Assembly: GCA_039934475.1 (NCBI GenBank)
Contig: JBDTMC010000060.1
Coordinates: forward strand, 1-24,327
Length of the DNA: 24,327 bases
Origin: JBDTMC01 sp039934475
Lineage (GTDB): Bacteria; Acidobacteriota; Terriglobia; Bryobacterales; Bryobacteraceae
Reading direction: 5' to 3'
The position numbers were made by a program, and so were the translations under genes. The notes under the pieces are model-generated. The model had not been told where the DNA came from, did no database searches, and saw only the letters and a list, made by a program, of their open reading frames with translations. Below are positions 1-7,440 of the stretch, piece by piece (positions within the stretch are counted from its first letter, which is position 1; each line of letters begins with the position of its first letter).

Positions 1-1
1 A

Positions 2-811
2 GACCTCGGGTTACGTTTCTATCGCGATCCGCAAACGAAGGACTTCCTGCTGGCCGGCAGCGGGCAGCAACATATTGAGGTGATCGTCAGCCGCCTTAAG
101 AAGCGCTACGGAGTGGAAGTGACGCTGCACGCGCCGAAAATCCCCTACCGTGAAACTATCCGCGGCAAGGCTGACGTGCAAGGTCGCCACAAGAAACAGA
201 CCGGCGGCCACGGTCAGTTCGGCGATTGCTGGATCAAAATGGAACCGCTCGAGCGGGGCAAGGGCTTTGAATTCGGCAATGAGATCTTCGGCGGCGCCAT
301 CCCGAGGAATTTTGTGCCGGCGATTGAAAAAGGCATCATTGAGACGGCCGCTCGCGGCTACCTCGCCGGTTTCCCGGTGGTGGATTTCAAGGTAACCGTC
401 TACGACGGCTCCTACCATGACGTCGACAGCTCAGAGATGTCGTTCAAGCTGGCAGCGCGGAAGGCGTTCAAGGCGGGAATGGAACTGGCCAAGCCGGTGC
501 TTCTTGAGCCTGTCATGAATGTGGAAGTGCAAGCCCCTGTCGAGTTTGCCGGTGATCTGATGGGCGACATGAACGGCCGCCGTGGTCGCATCGCCGGCAT
601 GGACATCAAGGGCAATACGCAAATCATCAAAGCGCAGGCGCCCATGTCTGAGATGTTGAACTACCAGAACGATCTGATTTCGATGACCCAGGGACGGGCA
701 TCCTTCAGCATGGAGTTCGATCACTACGATTACGTACCGGCGTTACAGGCCGATAAGGTAATTGCAGCGGCCAAGGCGGCGCGCAGCGGCGAAGAAGAGG
801 AAGAAGAGTAG
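2..811 (+). CDS. fusA: Elongation factor G, C-terminal part (5' end outside window)
   Basis: This is the last 269 residues of a translational GTPase of the EF-G family, which drives ribosomal translocation in the cytoplasm. The frame is open from base 2, so the GTPase domain lies outside the window. The visible part starts in domain III (GSGQQHIEV), runs through domain IV (YRETIRGKADVQGRHKKQTGG, GGAIPRNFVPAIEKG, YDGSYHDVDSSEMSFKLAA) and ends with domain V (LLEPVMNVEV, GDLMGDMNGRRGRI, PMSEMLNYQNDL, TQGRASFSMEF). All core motifs are present. The C-terminus has a short run of glutamates. Wording such as HGQFGDCWIKMEPL recalls the second EF-G lineage found beside canonical fusA in some bacteria, so it could be a paralogue rather than the main factor. 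The family call is certain; the paralogue question is open. Confidence 0.95.
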   Translation, partial: DLGLRFYRDPQTKDFLLAGSGQQHIEVIVSRLKKRYGVEVTLHAPKIPYRETIRGKADVQGRHKKQTGGHGQFGDCWIKMEPLERGKGFEFGNEIFGGAIPRNFVPAIEKGIIETAARGYLAGFPVVDFKVTVYDGSYHDVDSSEMSFKLAARKAFKAGMELAKPVLLEPVMNVEVQAPVEFAGDLMGDMNGRRGRIAGMDIKGNTQIIKAQAPMSEMLNYQNDLISMTQGRASFSMEFDHYDYVPALQADKVIAAAKAARSGEEEEEE

Positions 812-826
812 CGAAATCGCGGGATC

Positions 827-851
827 GGAGGGGTTCGCCGGCGGCCCCTCC
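827..851 (+). terminator. Hairpin after the EF-G gene, possible terminator
   Basis: A perfect 7-bp GC-rich stem (GGAGGGG at 827-833, CCCCTCC at 845-851) encloses an 11-nt loop 16 bp after the EF-G stop codon. There is no T-run behind it; the following bases are A-rich. It may be a weak or factor-assisted terminator. Confidence 0.4.
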
Positions 852-1009
852 CGTAACCCAAAAATAAATCCGCAACCGCCGTCCACCAGCCGCATCGAAG
901 CTAATGAGGAAGCAGTTTTCGAGTTTCGCGTCCGCATTACGCCTTCAGCGTTCCCCTCTTCGCTGTCGACGGGCTCGGTCGTGGCATTTTGTCACACCTC
1001 TGTATTCGG

Positions 1010-1039
1010 TTGACCCACCCCTACCGTCTGTCGTAGACT
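1010..1039 (+). promoter_or_regulatory. Putative sigma70-like promoter for the lytic transglycosylase gene
   Basis: TTGACC (1010-1015) and TAGACT (1034-1039) are separated by 18 bp, about 50 bp before the start codon. Five of six and four of six bases match the consensus. The rest of the 812-1089 gap shows only the hairpin at 827-851. Confidence 0.4.
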
Positions 1040-1089
1040 CAAGAACGCAGCAATGTAATCAAGTATTCATTCCATTACGAAGGCTAATG

Positions 1090-2760
1090 ATGACCCAAAG
1101 TCAACGCCTGTCGGCACCGATAGTGTTGTTCGTTTCTGTCCTCTTCAGTACCGGATGTGCCAGCACAGCGAGAATCGATCCCTTCGGGATGTCCTTTATG
1201 CCGCCGGCCCCACGCACCGTCGAGGTTTCGGCAGCAGTCAATGCCGCCACAGAACCGCCGCGGGTTCCCGCCAACATCTACCTCAAGCAGACGCCGGCCA
1301 CCTTCGTCACTCCCGCCCTCATCCACCCTCCCAGCTTTTCTGAAACTATCCGCCGCGCCGACCAGCATTTTCAGGCCGGCAAACGGTTCTATCAGGAAGG
1401 AAGCCAGGAGGAAGCACGCAGGGAGTTTGACTTGGCGCTGGATATCCTATTAGATGCCCCCGAGACGACAGACCGGCCGGCCCTCGAGAAAAAGTTCGAC
1501 GAGCTGGTGCGATCGATCTATCGCTATGACGTAGACGGACTCGGCTCAGGCGTCAATGCGCAGGACCCCGTTTTTGAACGTTCCCCCCTCGAAGCCATCC
1601 TTGAATTGACCTTCCCCGTAGACCCCAAGATGAAGAACAAGGTGGACGACGAAGTTCGTGCCACCGCCTCCCAGCTTCCGCTTGAAGTGAATGACGCGGT
1701 CCTCAGCTACTTGAACTACTTTTCGAGCGAGCGCGGACGGCGCGTCATGATTGGCGGCTTGAAGCGCGCTGGACGTTACCGCGCCCTCATCTCGCGAGTT
1801 CTCGACGAAGAAGGCGTCCCCCAGGAGTTGATCCACCTCGCGCAAGCGGAGTCCGGCTTCATTCCTCGCGCCCTTTCCAGTAAGGCGGCTGCGGGAATGT
1901 GGCAGTTCATGGCCTTCCGCGGCGCACAATATGGTCTGCTGCAAACCGCCACCACCGATGATCGCCTCGATCCGGAGAAGGCCACACGGGCCGCCGCGCG
2001 CCACCTGCGCGACCTCTATACCGAGTTCGGTGACTGGTATCTGGCCCTGGCGGCGTACAACTGCGGACCGGGCTGCGTCGATCGCGCCGTGCAGCGAACC
2101 GGGTTTGCCGATTTCTGGGAACTTCGGAATCGCAATGTCCTGCCGAAAGAGACTCAGAATTACGTTCCGGCGATCGTCGCCATGACCATCATTGCCAAGA
2201 ACCTGAAGGACTACGGCATTGAGAATCTGGAAGTCGATCCCCCCTGCGAGTACGATACCCTCGAGATCTCCGCTCCCACCAACATCACCTTGATTGCCGA
2301 TGCCGCTGACCGGCCGTTGTCGGAACTAAAGGATCTGAATCCCGCGCTGCTGAAGCCCGTGGCGCCTTCCGGTTATCAAATGCGGATTCCCAAAGGTTCG
2401 CATGCAACCGTGCTGGCAGCGCTGGACTCGGTGCCGGTAAGTCACCGCGCCAGTTGGCGCGTTCATCGTGCGGAACACGGCGAGACGCTGCCCGTCATCG
2501 CCCGTCGCTTCAACACCACTCTCTCCGCGCTTCAGGCGGCGAACAGTTCCATGGATACCCCCGAAGCTGGCGATGTCGTGCTGATTCCAGCCGCCGTCGC
2601 TGCTACGCCCAAAGTGGTCAAGACGTACGCACACAGCAGACAGAGCGGCTCGAAGAAAGTTGTCGCTTCCCGTCACGCTGCGTCCCGGCAGACCACCAAA
2701 ACCGTCGCCAATAAGGCCAAACCGCGTTTCCGCCACGGTCACGCGATCGCCGCGCGATAA
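1090..2760 (+). CDS. Membrane-bound lytic murein transglycosylase with LysM domains (MltD-like)
   Basis: Predicted envelope lipoprotein of 556 aa that cleaves peptidoglycan glycan strands. The start at 1090 (or 1087, an adjacent ATG) follows GAAGG at 1079-1083; 1090 has the better spacing of 6 nt. The N-terminus has a hydrophobic segment and a lipobox ending in Cys23 (LFSTGC). A helical region with a repeat-like segment (about 85-140) precedes an SLT/GH23 domain with catalytic Glu254 in AQAESGF, then GMWQFM (about 269-274) and AYNCGPG. The C-terminal part carries one degenerate LysM-like segment (ITLIADAADRPLSELKDLNP) and one clearer LysM (HGETLPVIARRFNTTLSALQ). It ends in a basic, His/Lys/Arg-rich tail that could bind anionic polymer. 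The frame is open further upstream to 904, but that stretch lacks a signal and is probably not translated. Confidence 0.92.
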   Translation: MTQSQRLSAPIVLFVSVLFSTGCASTARIDPFGMSFMPPAPRTVEVSAAVNAATEPPRVPANIYLKQTPATFVTPALIHPPSFSETIRRADQHFQAGKRFYQEGSQEEARREFDLALDILLDAPETTDRPALEKKFDELVRSIYRYDVDGLGSGVNAQDPVFERSPLEAILELTFPVDPKMKNKVDDEVRATASQLPLEVNDAVLSYLNYFSSERGRRVMIGGLKRAGRYRALISRVLDEEGVPQELIHLAQAESGFIPRALSSKAAAGMWQFMAFRGAQYGLLQTATTDDRLDPEKATRAAARHLRDLYTEFGDWYLALAAYNCGPGCVDRAVQRTGFADFWELRNRNVLPKETQNYVPAIVAMTIIAKNLKDYGIENLEVDPPCEYDTLEISAPTNITLIADAADRPLSELKDLNPALLKPVAPSGYQMRIPKGSHATVLAALDSVPVSHRASWRVHRAEHGETLPVIARRFNTTLSALQAANSSMDTPEAGDVVLIPAAVAATPKVVKTYAHSRQSGSKKVVASRHAASRQTTKTVANKAKPRFRHGHAIAAR

Positions 2761-2802
2761 GGCTCCGCAGCCGCCTCGCCGTCGATTTCCCGATGCAAAT
2801 GC

Positions 2803-2830
2803 TTGCCTTGTACTGAAAACGAGTTATTCT
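2803..2830 (+). promoter_or_regulatory. Putative promoter of the histone-like gene
   Basis: TTGCCT (2803-2808) and TATTCT (2825-2830) are 16 bp apart, in a locally AT-richer stretch 37 bp before the ATG. Each hexamer matches the sigma70 consensus in four of six positions. Confidence 0.4.
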
Positions 2831-2866
2831 ATCTCTTGATTGGATTCCGTACAGGAGGCATGGAAA

Positions 2867-3538
2867 ATGTTTGATAGGCGTAAGCTGGCAGTCGACGACG
2901 ACGAGCTGGACGACCTCGAGTACGACGAAGGATCCGTGGACGAAAAGTCCGAGATCGGAGAGTACGATTTGGACGACGAAGATATGGACGAAGCAGATGA
3001 GATCGTAGTGGTGTTGAAACCGGCCCCCACGCCAGCTCCGGCGCCACCTGCGGAATCCAAACCCGAAGAATCCGCGCCCAAGCCGGCCGTGGCTGAGGCG
3101 CCGGTTGCCAAAAAGCCGGTTCAACCGGCCAAGAAGGTAAAGGCCAGCAAGCCCGCGCCCGCTAAAAAGGTCACGGCGAAGAAAACGATAACTAAGAAAG
3201 CACCGATGAAAAAAGCTGCTGTGAAAGTCCCTGCAAAGGCCGCCAAGAAGGCCGCACCGAAAACCGTCGCCGTAAAGAAAGCCGCGGCGCCGGCAAAGAA
3301 GGTTGCGACGAAGAAAGCTGCCGCCAAGAAAGTTGTTGCCAAAAAGGCAGCGGTTAAGGCGCCGGCGAAGAAGGTTGCCCTGAAGGCAACCAAGAAAGCC
3401 GCCCCCAAGAAGGCCGTGAAGAAAGCCGTCGCAAAGAAGGTAGTGGCTAAGAAAGCAGCCCCGAAGAAAGCAGCAGTCAAGAAGGCCGCTCCTAAGAAGG
3501 CCGTCGTAAAGAAGGCCGTCAAGAAGAGCAAGAAGTAG
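2867..3538 (+). CDS. Histone H1-like Lys/Ala-rich protein with acidic N-terminal head
   Basis: Protein of 223 aa in three parts. Residues 10-45 are strongly acidic (runs such as DDDELDDLEYDEG and DLDDEDMDE). Residues 51-80 are a Pro/Ala/Glu linker. Residues 81-223 are almost only Lys, Ala, Val and Pro in loose KKAA/KKAV repeats ending KKSKK. Such tails resemble eukaryotic linker histone tails and bacterial HU/H1-like proteins, so DNA binding and nucleoid compaction are likely. The start is fixed by a perfect AGGAGG (2853-2858) 8 nt before ATG 2867; a TTG at 2840 is in frame but lies before the Shine-Dalgarno site. An ATG at 2860 is out of frame and would give only four codons. No globular domain is visible. 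Function is inferred from composition. Confidence 0.85.
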   Translation: MFDRRKLAVDDDELDDLEYDEGSVDEKSEIGEYDLDDEDMDEADEIVVVLKPAPTPAPAPPAESKPEESAPKPAVAEAPVAKKPVQPAKKVKASKPAPAKKVTAKKTITKKAPMKKAAVKVPAKAAKKAAPKTVAVKKAAAPAKKVATKKAAAKKVVAKKAAVKAPAKKVALKATKKAAPKKAVKKAVAKKVVAKKAAPKKAAVKKAAPKKAVVKKAVKKSKK

Positions 3539-3546
3539 ATCAGTGG

Positions 3547-3572
3547 CAGGGACGCCACCCAAGGCGTCCCTG
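3547..3572. terminator. Perfect hairpin between convergent genes, likely bidirectional terminator
   Basis: A perfect 10-bp stem (CAGGGACGCC at 3547-3556, GGCGTCCCTG at 3563-3572) with a 6-nt loop lies between the stop of the histone-like gene (3538) and the stop of the convergent small gene (3600). There is no clear T-run on either side, but position and stability favour a shared terminator. Confidence 0.6.
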
Positions 3573-3593
3573 TACCAACAGCGGACGGAAGGG

Positions 3594-3614
3594 GCCGTTC
3601 TATTTCAGAACGGC
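3594..3614. terminator. Second hairpin, spanning the stop codon of the small minus-strand gene
   Basis: An 8-bp perfect stem (GCCGTTCT at 3594-3601, AGAACGGC at 3607-3614) with a 5-nt loop covers the last codons and stop of the minus-strand gene. There is no T-tract. It may assist termination or stabilise the mRNA end. Confidence 0.4.
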
Positions 3615-3833
3615 AGTCCGGCAGCGATCAAACAGCTGCAGCAGTGCGTCCGCCTGCTCCTCTGGTGTGCGCGTGCCTTGCTTACCGGTAAACCCGGTTG
3701 TCGTGACGCTTTTTCCATAGCCTGTCGTCACAGCGATGAACTTCATCAGGTCCAACGCCACTTCATCCTTGCTCCGCGCCGGACCTGCCGGGGGAGTGGA
3801 CACGGGCACTGGCACTTCGTTATCTTCGGGCAT
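3600..3833 (-). CDS. Small conserved-looking protein of unknown function, 77 aa
   Basis: A short gene inside an open frame that continues upstream. The start is set by ATG at 3833 with a strong Shine-Dalgarno site (GGAGGTGA on the minus strand, complement of 3844-3851) 10 nt upstream. The protein begins MPEDNEVPVPVSTPP, then has a compact part with SKDEVALDLMKFIAVTTGYGK and a C-terminal amphipathic segment TPEEQADALLQLFDRC. It has no signal peptide or membrane segment. It is divergent from the HipA-like kinase at 3885, with 51 bp between start codons, and convergent with the histone-like gene. I do not recognise the family. The good ribosome site and sensible composition argue for a real gene. 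Confidence 0.65.
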   Translation of the reverse strand: MPEDNEVPVPVSTPPAGPARSKDEVALDLMKFIAVTTGYGKSVTTTGFTGKQGTRTPEEQADALLQLFDRCRTAVLK

Positions 3834-3884
3834 ATTCAAGATCTCACCTCCTGGAAAATCGAAATTCCAGGGTAACTCATTCGT

Positions 3885-4718
3885 ATGCCCGTAAACGCGG
3901 TGCGCTTCGTGCGGAAGATGCGCGGCGGCGCGCAAGCTCATCTCATCGAAGCCGACGACGGCCACTTCTACGTCGTCAAATTCGTGGAAAACCCCCAGCA
4001 CCGGCGCATACTCGTGAACGAGATGATCGCGTCTGTACTCCTCGACTATCTGCAGATCGTCGCTCCGGAGACCGCCGTCGTACAAGTAGGCGACGAGTTC
4101 CTGCGCGAGAATCCGGAAGTGCACATCGCGCTCGGAACCCGTCGCACGCCCCCTCGGCCCGGTTGGCATTTCGGTTCGCGCTTTCCCGGAGATCCAGCCA
4201 AACTGGCCGTGTACGATTTCCTCCCCGACGCGGTAATCGCGAAAGTGGAGAACCTGTCGCACTTTCTCGCCGTCCTGGTGTTGGATCGCTGGGCGGGCAA
4301 CGCGGATGCCCGGCAAAGCGTCTTCTTGCGGGCCCGCGTGCGCCAGTGGTCGCCGCAAACGCAGACACACCCCTTGAAGCAAGGCTTCGTCGCTTTGATG
4401 ATCGATCACGGCTATCTCTTCGGAGGCCCCAACTGGGAATTCAACGACTCTCCTCTTCAGGGTCTCTACTTTCGCCCCCATGTCTACGAATCCGTGCGCT
4501 CCCTCGACGATTTCCAACCCTGGCTCGACCGCGTAACCCATTTTCCGGAAGACGTCATCGACCAGGCGCTGAAGCGGCTGCCACCCCAGTGGTACAGCGG
4601 CGAAGAGGACCAGCTCCAACGCCTGATGCAGAAACTGATGGCCCGCCGGAAAAGGGTGCCCTCACTGATCGAGGATTCCCGCGGCGCACGCAGCAATCCT
4701 TTTCCCCAGTGGCGCTAA
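3885..4718 (+). CDS. HipA-like kinase-fold protein
   Basis: A 277-aa cytoplasmic protein resembling the stand-alone HipA-like kinase family (HipA_2 type). In the N-terminal lobe GGAQAHLIEADDGHFYVVKF supplies the probable ATP-binding Lys32, and Glu46 lies in the following helix. DRWAGNADAR (134-143) looks like the catalytic loop with Asp134, Asn139 and Asp141. MIDHGYLF (about 172-179) is in the place of the metal-binding DFG, with Asp174. Family members with HipA folds phosphorylate proteins or act as toxins, but the substrate here is unknown. No HipB-like helix-turn-helix antitoxin gene is adjacent, so a classical hipBA system is not supported. The Shine-Dalgarno signal is poor (AGGG about 12 nt upstream). 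The divergent small gene at 3600-3833 is its closest neighbour. Confidence 0.75.
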   Translation: MPVNAVRFVRKMRGGAQAHLIEADDGHFYVVKFVENPQHRRILVNEMIASVLLDYLQIVAPETAVVQVGDEFLRENPEVHIALGTRRTPPRPGWHFGSRFPGDPAKLAVYDFLPDAVIAKVENLSHFLAVLVLDRWAGNADARQSVFLRARVRQWSPQTQTHPLKQGFVALMIDHGYLFGGPNWEFNDSPLQGLYFRPHVYESVRSLDDFQPWLDRVTHFPEDVIDQALKRLPPQWYSGEEDQLQRLMQKLMARRKRVPSLIEDSRGARSNPFPQWR

Positions 4719-4746
4719 CGGCCGGCCGCACACCGCTGAGGTTCGA

Positions 4747-4752
4747 TAGACT
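4747..4752 (+). promoter_or_regulatory. Start-proximal -10-like box (TAGACT)
   Basis: TAGACT ends 9 nt before the ATG at 4762. No -35 box is evident. It is one of several boxes at the same distance from a start codon in this window. Confidence 0.3.
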
Positions 4753-4761
4753 GAGAGTTTG

Positions 4762-5631
4762 ATGCATCGATACCTCCTCCATAACGGCGCGATCCTCGAC
4801 GCGGGCTCGTCGCTCACGCTGTCGCCCGGGCAGGTAGGGCTGATGAACGGCTGGGGCGTCTTCAGCACGGTTCGGGTACATGAGGGCGTCTTGTTCGCCT
4901 GGCCGCGCCACTGGGCCAGAATGGCGCGCGATGCCGGTGTGATGCGCGTTCCCTTCCCCTGGACCAGCGCCCAAATCGAAGTCGAGCTCTTGAAGCTGGT
5001 AGAAGCCAATGCGGCGCGGAACGCCACGCTGCGCGTAATGGCCGTGCGCAATCGCGGTGGCATGTACGAAGGACCGAACATCACCCGCGATACCGACCTC
5101 ATCGCCTTCACTACGGATTTGCGCGAATGGGGCGGCGCCGCCCGCCTCGGCGTGGCTCCCGATGCCCGCCATGCCGCCTCCATTTTCGCCGGAACCAAAG
5201 TGCTCTCCTGGGCGCAGAACCTCTCCTACTATGAAAAGGCGCACGAGGACGGATTTGATGAAGTCGTGCTGCTCAATGAGCGCGGGGAGGTCAGCGAATG
5301 CACCTCCGCCAATTTGTTCGCCGTTCAGGGACCGCTCGTGTTGACGCCTCCCCTTTCCTCCGGTTGCCTGCCGGGAGTGACACGGCAGTTGCTGTTGGAG
5401 GAAATTCGCGTCCCCGGCCTCGAAGTCCGCGAACAGGTGCTGACTCTGGCCGCCCTCGAGGCAGCGGATGAAGTATTTATGACATCCACCACACGCGACT
5501 TACTACCGGTGGCTTCCATTGAAGGTTTGCACGTACGGAGCGAGGGCCGCGCCCGGGCTCGGCTTCAGGACGCCTTCCGGCAATACCTGGCCAGCTACGT
5601 TGCCCGCGCCGCCGCCACTACCGTGCGTTGA
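4762..5631 (+). CDS. Class IV PLP-dependent aminotransferase (branched-chain aminotransferase / aminodeoxychorismate lyase family)
   Basis: A 289-aa cytoplasmic PLP enzyme of fold type IV. The N-terminal part has the family pattern around GLMNGWGVFSTVRVHEG and WPRHWARM. The probable Schiff-base lysine is Lys146 in FAGTKVLSW, about 20 residues before FDEVVLL, as in PabC. GEVSECTSANLF (175-186) contains the conserved Glu179 and Asn184. SGCLPGVTRQLLLEE matches the C-terminal phosphate-binding loop. Substrates could be branched-chain amino acids, D-amino acids or aminodeoxychorismate; the sequence alone does not decide. I chose ATG 4762; a TTG directly before it is also possible. No pabA or pabB gene is nearby. 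A hairpin follows the stop. Confidence 0.88.
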   Translation: MHRYLLHNGAILDAGSSLTLSPGQVGLMNGWGVFSTVRVHEGVLFAWPRHWARMARDAGVMRVPFPWTSAQIEVELLKLVEANAARNATLRVMAVRNRGGMYEGPNITRDTDLIAFTTDLREWGGAARLGVAPDARHAASIFAGTKVLSWAQNLSYYEKAHEDGFDEVVLLNERGEVSECTSANLFAVQGPLVLTPPLSSGCLPGVTRQLLLEEIRVPGLEVREQVLTLAALEAADEVFMTSTTRDLLPVASIEGLHVRSEGRARARLQDAFRQYLASYVARAAATTVR

Positions 5632-5640
5632 GAAATCAAT

Positions 5641-5660
5641 CCCTCCTTTACGGGGGGTTT
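5641..5660 (+). terminator. Terminator-like hairpin after the aminotransferase gene
   Basis: CCCTCC (5641-5646), loop TTTAC, GGGGGG (5652-5657), then TTT. The stem contains one G-T wobble and the T-run is short. It starts 9 bp after the stop codon. Confidence 0.4.
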
Positions 5661-5671
5661 GACACCCGATA

Positions 5672-5677
5672 TATAAT
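5672..5677 (+). promoter_or_regulatory. Consensus -10 box (TATAAT) upstream of the zinc-ribbon gene
   Basis: A perfect TATAAT lies 24 nt before ATG 5702. A perfect TTGACA lies at 5659-5664, but only 7 bp away, far too close for a normal sigma70 pair; no good -35 box is seen at 17 bp. Confidence 0.5.
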
Positions 5678-5701
5678 CAGAGCGATTCGAGAATTCGCAA
5701 G

Positions 5702-6091
5702 ATGCTTGCAACGTGCCCAAGATGCGGGTCCCGAAAATTTCGGCTGCAGAAATCGCGATCGTGGATCGACAAGCTGTCCGAGCATCTTGGCACATTTCGT
5801 GTACGCTGCCTCGACTGCGGTTTTAACTACGAGAAAAAATGGAAGCTCAAGGACTACTTCTACGCTAAATGCCCGCGATGTTTGCGCATGGATTTAACGT
5901 ATTGGAGCGAGCAATATTACCGCGCCCCTCTCTCCGTAACCTGGAAGATCGCCTTCGGTGCGAAACGAATCCGTTGTGAAGCCTGCCGCCATAACTTCTC
6001 CAGCTTCCGCATGCTGCGAATGAAATACAAGAAGCCCTCTGAGAGAGCAGCGGAAAACAACCGCGCTGAACCCGGCGCCGTCAGCGACTAG
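5702..6091 (+). CDS. Double zinc-ribbon protein of unknown function
   Basis: A 129-aa basic protein with four CxxC knuckles: Cys5/Cys8 (CPRC), Cys36/Cys39 (CLDC), Cys57/Cys60 (CPRC) and Cys92/Cys95 (CEAC). They pair naturally as two zinc ribbons, each with about 27-31 residues between knuckles. Aromatic and basic residues between the knuckles (WIDKLSEHLGTFRVRC, FNYEKKWKLKDYF) would suit nucleic acid or protein contacts. The C-terminus is a charged tail without predicted structure. It has no signal peptide or membrane segment. I cannot name the family. No clear Shine-Dalgarno site is seen; the TATAAT 24 nt upstream would give a leader of roughly 18 nt. Confidence 0.8.
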   Translation: MLATCPRCGSRKFRLQKSRSWIDKLSEHLGTFRVRCLDCGFNYEKKWKLKDYFYAKCPRCLRMDLTYWSEQYYRAPLSVTWKIAFGAKRIRCEACRHNFSSFRMLRMKYKKPSERAAENNRAEPGAVSD

Positions 6092-6131
6092 CCCGGGACT
6101 TATCGCCGTCGATCCGCGCTAATCGACGCCC

Positions 6132-6137
6132 CATAAT
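6132..6137 (+). promoter_or_regulatory. Start-proximal -10-like box (CATAAT)
   Basis: CATAAT (five of six consensus bases) ends 9 nt before ATG 6147. The -35 region is weak. No Shine-Dalgarno site lies between box and start. Confidence 0.35.
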
Positions 6138-6146
6138 GCTTTGCTT

Positions 6147-6833
6147 ATGCATGGAACCGCCCTCATCACCGGAGCCGCTCGCGGCATAGGCTTGTCCACA
6201 GCCCGCGCCTTCCTGGAAGCCGGATGGCGGGTAATCGCCCTCGACAAGCAATTCGGACCCGAAATCGCCGGAGAGCGCCTCGACTTCGACCTGCGCCACG
6301 TTACCGGCATCCCCGCACTGGTGGCTTCGCTCGGCCAGATTGACACGCTGGTGAACAACGCCGCCGTACTCTATTGCGACCCGCTCGGCGCAATTCCGGA
6401 GGAACACCGCCGTGAGATCCTCACCGTGAACCTGGAAGCGCCCGCCGCGCTCATCGCCGCCGTCGCTCCTCAAATGATTGCGCGCCAGGCAGGCCGCATC
6501 GTCAACGTCAGTTCCGTATCGGCGTTCACCGGCCACCCCGATCTCTGGTATGGCATCACCAAGGCGGGCCTCCTCAATCTCACCAAGTCCTGGGCCAAGG
6601 CCCTCGGACCTCATCAAGTGATGGTCAACGCGGTCGCGCCCGGTCCCACCCGGACGGACATGTACGACCAATTGCCACAGTCGCGCAAAGACGCCGTGAT
6701 GAACGCCGTCTATTCCGGACGCGTTTGCACGCCGCAGGAAGTGGCCAAAGTGATCCTGTGGTTGGGTAGCGCAAGCCCGCACTACGTGAATGGGTCAACG
6801 CTCGATGTGAATGACGGATCCTACCCGCGATAG
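6147..6833 (+). CDS. Short-chain dehydrogenase/reductase (SDR)
   Basis: A 228-aa NAD(P)-dependent oxidoreductase of the classical SDR type. It shows the Rossmann glycine motif TGAARGIG (8-15), the NNAA motif (70-73), a catalytic serine in NVSSVS (Ser122 or Ser123), and YGITK (Tyr135, Lys139). The PG motif APGPTRTDM follows the active site, and the C-terminus ends YVNGSTLDVNDGSYPR, as in FabG-like members. An acidic residue after the second strand (ALDK, Asp33) hints at NAD preference. The substrate is unknown. The chosen ATG is the first in frame close to the Rossmann strand; a TTG two codons earlier is possible. Confidence 0.9.
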   Translation: MHGTALITGAARGIGLSTARAFLEAGWRVIALDKQFGPEIAGERLDFDLRHVTGIPALVASLGQIDTLVNNAAVLYCDPLGAIPEEHRREILTVNLEAPAALIAAVAPQMIARQAGRIVNVSSVSAFTGHPDLWYGITKAGLLNLTKSWAKALGPHQVMVNAVAPGPTRTDMYDQLPQSRKDAVMNAVYSGRVCTPQEVAKVILWLGSASPHYVNGSTLDVNDGSYPR

Positions 6834-6862
6834 GGTCGTCTATTGGCAGGCCAAAAATAGAA

Positions 6863-6873
6863 ATGGTTCCAAG
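6863..6873 (+). repeat. Outer inverted repeat, left arm
   Basis: ATGGTTCCAAG is the exact reverse complement of the arm at 7441-7451. The two arms enclose 567 bp. No target-site duplication is visible just outside them. Confidence 0.75.
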
Positions 6874-7440
6874 TGACCCCCGGCGACAGTTTGCTCTCCA
6901 GCCGGCATGCTCGGCCTGAGCGTGGCATCCAGCGGTGACAAGCCATTCGCCCTTGCTCCACAGAAGCGTCTTTTTTTGATCCGCCCCTGCTTCGCCGCTC
7001 CGGCGACCGCTTCTCTACCCCTGGTAGAAATCTTAAACTCGATGCAGCCTTTCACTCGCCCACAGCGACCTGCCGTTACCGGCTTGCCACGGCGGGGTCA
7101 ACGCTCCCGGCCTACACCTTCGTTACTCGACCCGGCTACCTCCAGACTCGCTGGCTTTGAGCTCCTGACCTCGCTGCGGTTTCCCGTTGCGGGGACTCTC
7201 AACGCTCTCTGCGCGCTGCCTGGTACTTCACCGGCCCGTCCTGCGCCGCTCGCAACTCGCTACTCCCCTCCGGGGTTTCCCCCTCGGGATCGAAGCACTC
7301 GACTTGCGCCGACTCAAGAGACTTACCTCACGGGACGCCCGTTAACCCTTCGCTCCCCGTTTGTTGCAATTGTGATTACCGCAAACGGCTCATCGTTCCA
7401 GGCTCGCTGCCTCCCGCTTGGCTCACCGTTCCGTGAACCT

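Noticed and set aside
3121..3558. Hydrophobic 145-codon minus-strand frame
   Set aside because: It is the antisense shadow of the Lys/Ala repeats, giving Phe/Leu/Ala strings; no ribosome site.
3885..4718. Classical hipBA toxin-antitoxin system
   Set aside because: No helix-turn-helix antitoxin gene precedes or follows the kinase, and the protein is of the shorter stand-alone type.
6840..7055. 71-codon minus-strand frame inside the structured block
   Set aside because: No Shine-Dalgarno site, no recognisable family, and it coincides with the helices; it is treated as a chance frame in the RNA.
7357..7388. Possible group II intron domain V (GAGCCGTTTGCGG... on the minus strand)
   Set aside because: The start resembles domain V, but the AGC triad does not find its pairing bases, the length is wrong, and no GNRA cap or two-base bulge is in place. 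No GTGYG 5' end or reverse transcriptase was seen.
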